Positions 1 to 9,900 of a stretch of DNA of 27,486 bases are shown one piece after another. Below the pieces are notes generated by a model. That model had not been told where the DNA came from. It saw only the letters and a program-made list of their open reading frames with translations, and ran no database searches. The stretch is from a virus: the IMG/VR virus record IMGVR_UViG_3300009418_005501, positions 1-27,486 of that record, one strand, 5' to 3'. The position numbers were made by a program, and so were the translations under genes. The first letter of the stretch is position 1. Each line of letters opens with the position of its first letter.

Positions 1-1695
1 TATTACTTCCAAATCATCGTTAACACGATAAAGTTTATAATAGACATCCTCAACTAAATCAATTGGTGCTTTTTTTGAAGACACTGTATAGATGGTTGGA
101 CTCCAATCTTTTTTTCTTGTGTACAATCTAAATCTAGCTTTTGTATTTTGATTAGAATATGATGGCTTTAAGTTAGTAATATTACTCACAAATTGCTGAT
201 TTGGGTTAAATGATTGTCCGGGCCAAACTTGAGTTAAACTTTTCGGCTCAATTGATCCTGTATAATATTGAACGCTGGCGCTGTGCCACACATCATAAAC
301 AGTAGTTAAAGATGTCGAGCCAGTAAACGCAAAAGAGGCTGAATATATGCCGGTAGAAACATAACCTCCCGTGACATTATAATCTCCAGATGTTACGACG
401 CCCCCACCAACGCTTAAAGCTAACGTCGCGCCCGAAGGGGCAGTATTATCCGAAGAGCCGGAATATAAACTAACCAATATAGCGCCAGTTCCAACTGCCG
501 GAATGTTCTTTAATTGACCTCGTACATAATTGTAATAATAAATTGTATTTAAATTATCGGCAGCAGGAGCTAAAGAACTGCTGTAATAAAAGCTCCCTCT
601 ATCATCTTTTATAGAAGAATCCCACCGAGCTTCAATAATTGGTCTATAGAAAAAATATTGAGACCCTCGTGCAAAAAACTTTTTAGTATAATAGGAAACA
701 GAGTCAGATTCTTCAGTGGAAGACAATTTAACTCCGACACCATAATTTGATTTAGAGCCCAATACATTTCCTGCACTATTAATCCATTGCTCAACTAGCG
801 GAGTAATATCTAACTCCAAATCCTCGAAACCAGTATTGAAGGAAGCAGTAAAAGAGGAAGAGGCGTCTGAATAATAATCACCGCCCTCTGTTGTCCACAA
901 AGTATAATCACTTCCGCCGCCAAGAGTTCCACTTAATCCACTATTGGCAACGCTGTCACTACCCGTAACATCAAAAACGGCGGCGGCGCTAGAAGATATA
1001 GAATTTAAATTTCCTGCTGCTCCTGCGGCGGATGAAGTAATATAAACAATAGAACTAACAGCATTTGCACTAAAGTCTGCGCTAGCTGACGTATTTATTA
1101 TTGTAACTATATTGGTGGCGCATGCAGCAGTGCTGCCTCCAATGTGAAAAAAGTCGGGCGCCGGGGTTGCATCATTTATAGAAGTAAACAAATAATTCGC
1201 TGTTGCTCCAGTTAAATGGAGTGTGTTAGCGGCTGTATTCGCTCGTACAGTTATAGATGCGCTAGCGGCAATATCCGTATCTGTTGTGTAAAGCCAGTTT
1301 GATGGCTCTTCATTAGAATAATTTTCCATATCTAAGCCATTGCCCTCTTGCCAAGATTGAGAAATCGCTGATACAACTAGATTAAAATCCTTTGGCGTTG
1401 TTTGGGAATGTCTTGCGTTGAACATTCTTAAATAAAAGGAAACGCTTCCGGAGGCCGGGATATTTCCTTGAGTGCGATCATATGAAATATAATTCGCGGC
1501 AGTCCCAGTGACCGGAAATTTAATTAAAATTCTAGCATATTCAGTTGATGAAGCTGATTCCTGTGCATATATGGAAAATGATTCTACTATGTCTGATTGG
1601 CCCATATTGCCACTGACGCCGCGTTCGGTTAAATTAGCTTTATAAGCATTAGTAATTGTATTGTCTGCGTCTGCAGTGTATCTTTTAATAGCCAT
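1..1695 (-). CDS. Putative virion structural protein, Ser/Thr/Ala-rich, 3' end cut by window edge
   Basis: I translated this frame by hand from the ATG at 1695: it stays open for 565 codons to the window edge, so the C-terminus is missing. The start overlaps the gp6 stop in a TAATG junction, which implies translational coupling. The protein is rich in Ser, Thr, Ala, Gly and Tyr, has no signal peptide or membrane segment, and looks beta-rich. Residues 1-80 have a pattern (charged start, then YARILIKFPV, then an SxSFYLRMFNA strand) that resembles DNRLRE/CBM96-type beta-sandwich modules, and a second such region around residue 290 has LDITPLVEQWI followed by YGVGVKLSS. Lying directly after gp6 suggests a baseplate-peripheral or fibre-network protein of the virion. 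The DNRLRE resemblance is from memory and is weak; the function is not established. Confidence 0.75.
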   Translation of the reverse strand, partial: MAIKRYTADADNTITNAYKANLTERGVSGNMGQSDIVESFSIYAQESASSTEYARILIKFPVTGTAANYISYDRTQGNIPASGSVSFYLRMFNARHSQTTPKDFNLVVSAISQSWQEGNGLDMENYSNEEPSNWLYTTDTDIAASASITVRANTAANTLHLTGATANYLFTSINDATPAPDFFHIGGSTAACATNIVTIINTSASADFSANAVSSIVYITSSAAGAAGNLNSISSSAAAVFDVTGSDSVANSGLSGTLGGGSDYTLWTTEGGDYYSDASSSFTASFNTGFEDLELDITPLVEQWINSAGNVLGSKSNYGVGVKLSSTEESDSVSYYTKKFFARGSQYFFYRPIIEARWDSSIKDDRGSFYYSSSLAPAADNLNTIYYYNYVRGQLKNIPAVGTGAILVSLYSGSSDNTAPSGATLALSVGGGVVTSGDYNVTGGYVSTGIYSASFAFTGSTSLTTVYDVWHSASVQYYTGSIEPKSLTQVWPGQSFNPNQQFVSNITNLKPSYSNQNTKARFRLYTRKKDWSPTIYTVSSKKAPIDLVEDVYYKLYRVNDDLEVI

Positions 1696-3491
1696 TACTC
1701 TACGGTGCCTCCAATATCTAAATCTGGATATTTTATTTCAAAAATAGTATCCGTTGGTGGAAATAAAAATCTACCATCAGGAGAAAGAGCCTCTTCTATA
1801 GATATTGGAGCATCAGCATAACCATCGCCAACCTTTACTTTTAATTTAACATCCACAACATCCATAAGGTCTGGAATGGATTTTAATATTTGATATATAT
1901 CTGTAATTATTATGGGCTCTCCAATATAAAACGTCTTAGTGAAGGCATTTCTTAACGTATCGTTGGCCTCAACTAAAAGATCATATTTGTTTGTGCCAGG
2001 AAATGGTACGATTTTAAACTCTATTCCAATATTGCATATCTTTGCATCTAAAATGTCGATTGTATCATTGACCATCTTATATTGATTTATCCATGTTTTT
2101 AAGTTATTTTTAAGTGTGGTATTAGCAACCACCAAATCTCCATCGGAATTTTCGGCAAGTACATAATAATTTATATTACGCTGGTTATATGAGTCAGTAT
2201 CTAATTCCAAAGCTGCCCTTTTAATTTTTCCAAATTTTGATGGCATGTTATAGCCCAATGCTATATAATCTTGTTTGGTCACTGCCCTGTTTTGAGAAGC
2301 AAAGTTGGCCATGGCCCTTTCTTTTATTTCTTCAATGCTTATAAGGCCAACGTCGCCAGTAACAGGCGCTTCATTTAAAACGGCCAAACTATTTTGTACT
2401 CCAGATATTGTAGCTTCGTTTAATAAGCCTTCTTGTTCGGCCAAGAATGAAAAATCTGCAGTGCCGATTCTTGTTATTGTTTGTGCGGCTGCATTAACAT
2501 TTTCATTTGTGTTAATTCTATAAATAATAGTTAATGTAGTGCTGGATGGTGACACTCCTAATTTATCAGTTTTGTTTAAGATAGAAGGGTCAAAAGAGGT
2601 ATCTGTAACATAATCTTTTGCATGCAATTGTAATATAACCTCAGACGGATCTTTGACTTCAACAGGAGTTTCTTCACTTCCTTGACCAAATTGTAAAAAT
2701 AGGCCATCAGGGGTAGAATCAACCCTAAATCTCCTAGAAACAGAAACAGGCTTTAATATATATGGAACGGTATTATTGTCAGGATTTCTATTTATTACAG
2801 GGACATGAAGAACGTCCTGGCTCAAATAATCAACTTCAAAATACTGATTTCCATTATCATCAAACACTGAGATTATTTCACTTATATTTTCACCAACCAT
2901 GGAAACCCTTTGAAATGGAGTATATTCTCCAACGTATACTTCTTGTACTGCTAATTCACCAGAAATTATTTGACCCGCTGTCCTGACTGCATAGGAAGTT
3001 GGATTTCCTGTGGTGGCATCCTGATTTGCAACTACAATTGGATTATCAGAAAGCGCAAAATTTACATCCTCTAACAAAGAAAAAATTGTATCGTTTGTTG
3101 ATATAAAAGTCGATCCCTTGCGTAAAATGGGCATATATTTTTCATCAGGTGCCTGAGAGGAGGCTTCAGCCGGAACGGTAATATAAAAATTGCACACGCC
3201 AAACGAAGACGGATATGGCTTATATTTATAGCCCATTTGTCGACTTAGCTTGAGTACATTATCAAATTCAATGGCAGTGTCTAAAAAAGATTCGTTGGCT
3301 TGGTAATCCGTGTAAAACGAAAGCATATCCCCAACATAAGCAACGGTATCCAACATTATAGAACCAAAAGATGCTTCAGTGAAATCTCTATAATTATCTG
3401 GGTAATATCTCTTGACATATGATTCTAATTCACTTCTAATTGAAGTAAAATCGCGATTAGTATAATTTATTGCTGGTTTTTTCGTTGCCAT
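1695..3491 (-). CDS. 6: Baseplate wedge subunit, T4 gp6-like
   Basis: This 598-residue protein matches the T4-like gp6 baseplate wedge family (T4 gp6 is about 660 residues). Recognisable features are the N-terminal INYTNRDFTSIRSEL segment, the DFTEASFGSIMLDTVAYVGDML stretch at about residues 37-60 and the downstream QANESFLDTA, all typical of gp6 in T4-like phages. The C-terminal half, with an NRAVTKQDYIALGY segment near residue 400, follows the baseplate J/gp6 pattern. In T4, gp6 dimers link neighbouring wedges into the ring around the central hub. The ATG at 3491 has an AAGGA ribosome site about 12 bases upstream. gp25 lies 32 bases upstream, and the stop overlaps the next start by one base. 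The identification rests on motif recognition. Confidence 0.9.
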   Translation of the reverse strand: MATKKPAINYTNRDFTSIRSELESYVKRYYPDNYRDFTEASFGSIMLDTVAYVGDMLSFYTDYQANESFLDTAIEFDNVLKLSRQMGYKYKPYPSSFGVCNFYITVPAEASSQAPDEKYMPILRKGSTFISTNDTIFSLLEDVNFALSDNPIVVANQDATTGNPTSYAVRTAGQIISGELAVQEVYVGEYTPFQRVSMVGENISEIISVFDDNGNQYFEVDYLSQDVLHVPVINRNPDNNTVPYILKPVSVSRRFRVDSTPDGLFLQFGQGSEETPVEVKDPSEVILQLHAKDYVTDTSFDPSILNKTDKLGVSPSSTTLTIIYRINTNENVNAAAQTITRIGTADFSFLAEQEGLLNEATISGVQNSLAVLNEAPVTGDVGLISIEEIKERAMANFASQNRAVTKQDYIALGYNMPSKFGKIKRAALELDTDSYNQRNINYYVLAENSDGDLVVANTTLKNNLKTWINQYKMVNDTIDILDAKICNIGIEFKIVPFPGTNKYDLLVEANDTLRNAFTKTFYIGEPIIITDIYQILKSIPDLMDVVDVKLKVKVGDGYADAPISIEEALSPDGRFLFPPTDTIFEIKYPDLDIGGTVE

Positions 3492-3523
3492 ATTTTTAAA
3501 AAATCCTTTTCATAATTAGATAT

Positions 3524-3919
3524 TTAAGCTGTAAAAGTAATAGCTAATGTGTCGTCTAGGCCCACACTGGGAATTGTATAGTGAATTTGTAATCCTAGAG
3601 AGTTTGTAGGCTCGTTTTCGCCCGGGCTATCCTGAAGGTCTATCACATTAATATCTGTAACTCGAACAAAGGGAACATATTTTTTTACCTGCTCCATAAT
3701 TTTGCCCCTAAGTGATGTATGAGTAACCATTTTAGTATCAAATAAATAATTACGAACCCCAACTCCAAAATTAGGATCCATCATTCTTTCACCTGGGCAC
3801 GTTAAAACAACCATCTTAATGTTCTGCTTCATAACGGCGCCTATAGTTTTATTTAATTTGTAATACCCATCAACAGGATCGTGTTGCAGTGGTAATTTTG
3901 GAGAATAACCGATTCCCAT
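3524..3919 (-). CDS. 25: Baseplate wedge subunit, T4 gp25-like
   Basis: A 131-residue protein, almost the same length as T4 gp25 (132 residues). The conserved core of the gp25/GpW lysozyme-like fold is visible at about residues 45-65: a CPGERMMDPNFGVGVRNYLFD segment containing the ER...DPxFG...LF signature. In contractile systems gp25 joins the wedge core to gp6 and to the sheath initiator, and despite the family name it is not thought to be a working lysozyme. The ATG at 3919 is preceded by a strong AGAGGAG ribosome site 9 bases away (3929-3935). A 70-base AT-rich gap separates it from the giant gene upstream, one of the largest gaps in the window. The gp25-gp6 order matches many T4-like phages. 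Confidence 0.93.
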   Translation of the reverse strand: MGIGYSPKLPLQHDPVDGYYKLNKTIGAVMKQNIKMVVLTCPGERMMDPNFGVGVRNYLFDTKMVTHTSLRGKIMEQVKKYVPFVRVTDINVIDLQDSPGENEPTNSLGLQIHYTIPSVGLDDTLAITFTA

Positions 3920-3928
3920 TTATTTAAT

Positions 3929-3989
3929 CTCCTCTAGATAAGTAGAATTTAAACATGTTTTCATTATAAAATAATTATACATTTCAACA
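3929..3989 (-). promoter_or_regulatory. AT-rich gap before gp25: strong RBS and possible promoter
   Basis: This gap lies between the giant gene's TGA and the gp25 ATG. On the minus strand it contains two TATAAT hexamers (3974-3979 and 3963-3968) and the AGAGGAG ribosome site (3929-3935). I see no good -35 box at a 16-18 base spacing and no exact T4 late box (TATAAATA). The ribosome site is well supported; the promoter is a weak guess, since TATAAT arises easily in DNA this AT-rich. No GC hairpin followed by a T-run is present. Confidence 0.3.
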
Positions 3990-6900
3990 TCATCCACTGT
4001 CTGTTTGGGGGGTGCCATCTTCACATTCTTCTTCTTCTTCTGTAAGTTTGTCTTTATCTTTGTCTGGAATCTGCGAAATCATTTTTGCTATTATTCCAAC
4101 AGGAGTTAGTGGTCCAGGGAAAAACCATGGTGTTTTCCAGGTCGGGTCAACAGTGTTCGCTGCCATTTGAACAACTAACTCAAAAAATTGTGCAGCCACA
4201 TCTTGAGACGATGGCGCTGACATGGCTAACTTTTCTTCCTGGGGGACATCTTCAACTGCGTCGTTAACATATGAATAATCACCCTCTAATATTTTAATAG
4301 ATTGAGTTATGAAAGAGTTAATTAATAGCTTCGTAGGAAAAAATAGATTTTGCAACTCAGGATAAGCACTAATCATAGCATAACGGTATAAAAGTGCTGT
4401 AGAAAACACAGTTTGTCTAATGGGCAACACCTCCTCAAGGAGTTTAGACCCTTTTGTCTTTTCCATTATTTTGTTTTGCAACGTATGCACAATTTCTTCC
4501 CGCAAAGGGTTGGGGCTTGATTCGGCATCATCAGTTGTGCGGTTATGGGGGGCTAATGAGGTATTAAGAAGTTTGCACGCCGCCCAAAGAGTGGGCCGCA
4601 CAGGATTATTATTAGATGCTGTATTGACATAATACGTACTTGGCTCTTTATTTTCCTGCATGTAGGCCACATTTATCTTAATTGGGCAAAATAGATTATT
4701 ATATAAATTTGCTTTATTGTTAATCGATGGGCCGCGGGAGAAATTATATTCAAGGGCACCTTGCTCCAACCCAAGATCAGAAATTTTGCCCATAATTAAA
4801 CTCCATGGATTTTCTTTTAATGGTGGAGTAGGCGAATCGATAAAAGCAGAAGAAACAGAGTCAGACCCAAACGTCGTCGGAGATCCCGCGGGGTGTAAAT
4901 TTTTATGTACATCCTCCCAATATTTTCTCAGATCATATTCTGTAGCTTCTAGTGGTAAACACAACCAGCGGCGTACTTGGTTGGCTGGATCTGACAATAA
5001 GAACGTTTTATCTAAAATATAATCTCTATCAATTTTTATATCCGGTAAATAAGGCTCCACATCTCTCAATTCGGATATAAGATTTTCTATATAATCTGAA
5101 TCGATATCTTGTCCTTGATATGGTACCACCAAATTCAGCCTCATACCCAGGGAAATATCAAACCAGTGATCAAAAGGCGCCTCAACAACAACTCTTTTTA
5201 ACCACTCATAAATCCCACATAAATAATCAATGTTTAAATTCACAAAGCTGTCACCAAAGACGGTATCGGGAGCAAGACTTTCAACGGTGATACCATCAGG
5301 AAGTGCAGAAAAATCATCAAAACCATGACGATCCATAAACTGGGCAATTGCCAATAGATAATTTTTATTAAAAGAGTTCGAAATATTCTTCGTAGCGACG
5401 GCGCCGACGTCGGCGTCATTAACACCGATATTTGTCTCTTTGGCACCAGAAAAAATATCAATAATTGAACCATTCCATTTTGAAAAACTAGCATCAGCTA
5501 TCTCAGAAAAATTGTAATACCCCATTGAGTCAAAATTTATAACCCCCCTATTGCGAAAATTACTTCTGGCCTCTGGGATGACCCCATTGGGGTAGTGCTG
5601 CCAATAATAAAAAGCATTATAAAACGCAGCTGGGCCGGCACCGCCGGTAATACCCTCCTGGAATGCCTGTGTTATTGTATCCAATGAACTTACAGTGCTT
5701 TGAAATATTAATTTATAAATGGAACTAGTATCGGAGGGCTTATTAAGGTCAGAAGCCCAACTCCACAGCGCGCCATCCTTGTCTACTGGTGAAAAGAAAG
5801 TTAAAAAGAAATCCCAAAAAGTAGAAAGTTTTCCGCCCTTTACCGCTATAGGAGCATCGAAAATGAGTAAACCATGGGCCTCATATTCTTCTTCCACTTT
5901 TCCTATGACCTTCCTTATAAAATTATGTATTTTCCTAACAACTTCTTCATAGTTAGGCACCTGTACTCCAGGTTGACCATATGATTGAGCGCCTGTTGGG
6001 CTATGGCCCGGAAGTGGAAAAATGTTTTTGTATAGTGGGTTGCCGCCGTCGCGTGTGAAAAAAGTGTTAATAATTGGCTCACCAGTTTCTACTGACTGAT
6101 TGTGGGGGACGTCTTGTAGGGTGATGCCGGGAGCTGCTCCATACGTCATCCCATATGCATTAACATCATCATAAGCTCTAAAAATAGCGCTTTCCCAAAG
6201 CGCAAAAGCTTCTTTAAACTTTCCCCAAAAACTATAAAAATATGGTTCTGCATCCTCCAAAGACGAGGGTTCGTTATAGGTTGTAGCTAATTTAGACTTC
6301 ATTCTTACATAGGGTTCAAAGAAGAGGCCCCCTTCGAGATCAGAAGGGAAAGGCTTTTGTCCATCAATCTGCCAACCCTCGTTTTTATCAATTAACTCGA
6401 AGAAGGGCATCTTATTTTTTTCTAAACTATTTGGATCTCCAAGTGTTTTTGGGCGCGATGGATACATTGCCTTATTCATTATTTCATTATGTATAGCATA
6501 CTTGAAAAAATCATTTTTAAAATATTCTCCCTCCCCCAGCGTGATAAACTCATCTTTCCAGTTGGGGTTAGTGTGATAGCGTATACGACTATCCATTAAA
6601 GAATCAACTTCTAGAGCCTCTTCCATAATAAGAATATCTAAGCTTTCTTCTGGAGTTTTTACTTTTAGTTCTTCGGCTTTTGCTACATCGTCGAGGGGGG
6701 CGCCATTTTCGTCTACCATGGCGTCTACATCTAATGTTAATCTACGTGCATTTACTATTTTTTCAGAATATTCTAAAAGAGGGCCATATCCTGTCGATAA
6801 AACACTCTCAACTGAAGATTTAACATTTTTCTTTACAATGCCCATATATGCTTCATCTTCGATGATGTCAGATATATTCGCAAATGAAAACATAAAAATA

Positions 6901-9900
6901 TTTTTAAGAAACTCTTCTACAATACAAACTTTTATTAGCATTTTATATAATCCAAACAAATTTGCAATCTGAAGTGCGTCTGGTGTGGCAAACATACTAA
7001 CTACGCATTCTAGGCTTTTTCTAATATCATCTACGTCTAATTTATTTTTATCAGGATTTAATAAGGGTGTCGCGTCTGTGTCAATACATTTAGATTCAGT
7101 TTCTTGATTAGTTAGCGGAAGCGAATTAAAGTTCTTAGCTTCAAATAATTTATTTTTAGATGTATTATTCCAAACAGTCTCAAGAATTAAATTTGAAGCA
7201 ATCGGAAAAATGCCTTTAAATATGGAGGCTGGATTATCTCCAGTGACGGCCGTCATGAACATCATTTCTGGAAGAACTTTGCCAGTTGGTATAGACGGGC
7301 TTTTAAACCAATACTTAAAAAGCCCGTTCTCAAAATCATTCATATCAAAAATTTCACCTTCTTCTTCATCTTTCTTAGATTTTTCAGGAGGTGGATATTC
7401 ATAATCTTTAATATCCCCATTAAAACAAAGTACTTTAATTTGTGGGGATTCGATAGATGTTCCTTTAAAACCCATCGGATTGCCAGAAAAATTAAAAACC
7501 ATATATATGATATACGGCGTATTAGGAATATCATATTCAAATATTGCTATTTTATTCTCTGGTTCATATTTTATTAATTGATTCATGCCGCCGTTATCAG
7601 AAGTTGTAATTTCAGCAATCATATTCCGGAATTTCTTGGCAACAAGCTTCTTTCCTTCAGAATCGGTGTCCGATTCATAAGCGTCCACAGACGCTGCCAG
7701 CATAGTATTGACAGCGCTCTTATACGCAGCCGAAGGATCCTCTGGATCGACTTCCACATTGGACAGCTGATTAATCAAAATATTAACTGCATCGCCGCTC
7801 ATAACTTCTTTTATTAATGGTTTATAGGCGGAGAGGTTATTATTAAAAACGTCATCAATGGTTTTGTATGTACGATTATTCAGCCTTTCCTGCATAAAAA
7901 GCTGTGTTGGATCAGATTGATTAGGCATCATCGGCTTCATTCCAACTTGATTTGGAGAACAAGGGCCGCAAAAAAGTGGAGGATATAGATCTTCCATCAT
8001 CTGCTTATCCATTAACGGTAAAATTGCCGACAAATCATCTAAAACTTGTTGTTGATCTCCTTCAACTAAGGCTATAATATCGTCTGGCGCGATGGACTCA
8101 CCAAGATTCTCCACATTAATGGGGTCGCAAAGACTTGAAAAAGCACTTTGTAGGGCGTCATATTCATCAATAACTGCGTCATATGTATCCGGATCAATTA
8201 ACTTTCCCAAATCAAACAAAAAAGCATGTGCTTGAGTTGGAGAAATAAATCCGATTGGGAAAGGCAATTCGACAATTGCGCCCGAGTCAGGATCCTCTTT
8301 TTTATATGTCTGGTTCTCTTTGGTAGGATCATATCCAGTTTGTGCAACAATTGCGGCTAGAGATAGGCCTGGAAATTGTTGTAATATAGTCATACTCACT
8401 TCGTCGCCCATTAATATTAGTGCCGGCTCTTCATAATTTCCATCAAAAGAGCTGTCATTGCATTCAGTTGTAAATAATCTTTTTAATTCGCGGGGCGAAA
8501 ATGCATCTCCTAGCTTTTCAAACCCATCTACCAAAGTTTGAATGTCCTGGTTGAAAAAATGTTTTTCTTTAAGATCTTTAAACTTGTCCCAAAGTTCTTG
8601 TTCTCCCTTGTCTTTATATACTTGAGAGTCCATTATCCAATCTTTGGGGCTCGCAAAACCAAAGGGGCTATCGGTGCCATTACATAAATCTTTAGTTAAA
8701 TTCCCACTAAACTCATCCTTAACATATTTTAAAACAACCATTGTGGTAGCAAAAACGAGATTCATTCCCATATCTTTAAGACCATTTGCAAACGCGTCTT
8801 TGAAGCCTTTCATTTTATCCTCGGACTTCAGATACTTTTTAATAGGATTAATCATTCTGTCTAAAGCTAAAGTTCCATCCTGATCCGAATCATATAACTT
8901 ATCTTTTGCTGCGGTTGTCATCCCATCTATCATTTCATCAGAGATATCTTGGAATTCATCGAGTAAACGAGTGACTGGCCCGTATAAAGTTAATACACAA
9001 TCACATATGGCATCGCTAGCTTGATCATCAGCCCATTTTGCTAATTCTTCATTAAAGTCATCTGGGGCTCTTCCAAACTTCTTTTGCATATATGGGTCAG
9101 AACAATAAGCAGAAGTTAATTTAGACACAACCTGAATCTCTGTCCATGGAGTCGCTGGGTCGGGTGGAAATTTCTTGGGGTATCTAGCGGATGCAATTTT
9201 GTAAAGCTCGCCAACTCGGCCTGTAATCTTTCCTTCCAATTTTGCAATTGCCATTTCGCCTGGTGCACCCAGATTTCTTAAACATGGATAGAGTTGTTGT
9301 CGAATTTCTGCTATTGGCACCTTCTTCAATATCGTTTGGCATAAATGTCTTTTCATGTCGCTGTTTTTGACACATTTAAACAGAAGCGTTGCAGCTATTT
9401 TTATTAATTCAGATATTGGAATTCTGTTTAGCAACTTATCAAAAAGAGCCGTCATGGACTTTACCTCTCCACTGAGGGCTTTCAATAAATTATCGTCGCC
9501 AGCATACATGTTAGTAACATTTGATGCCCCAACAACCATATTTTTAACGTCCGGACTCATTAGTTGGAGGGGATCTTTTATATATTTCCCAGTAAACAGA
9601 AGGTCTTTAAATATCGGATTTTTTAACTGGAGTATATCCAAAGGCGTGCCTGGCATGGATCCACCCTGGCCAGAATAATGTACTTCTGGGGGAGGGTAAA
9701 TATATGTATGGACAAAATCTAACCATGATTGTTCCATGGAAAATAAATCAGTACTATAATTGCCCCCATCTTTTAAATATCGCGCATACCTTCTATTAAT
9801 TTCTGGCAATAAATGTATAAAATTATTAATTCCCGGGAGGGCAAATGGACCATTTCCTTTTATGGCATTAAGGCCTTCTTTAAGAATATAGGGGGTTAAA

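Noticed and set aside
3223-3230. Exact T4 late-promoter box (TATAAATA) on the minus strand
   Set aside because: It falls inside the gp6 coding sequence, more than 1.5 kb before the next start, and no similar box precedes other genes, so chance in AT-rich DNA is the simpler explanation.
5240-5494. 84-codon minus-strand frame inside the giant gene
   Set aside because: It is an out-of-frame reading of the 2343-residue gene, with hydrophobic low-information sequence and no separate start signal.
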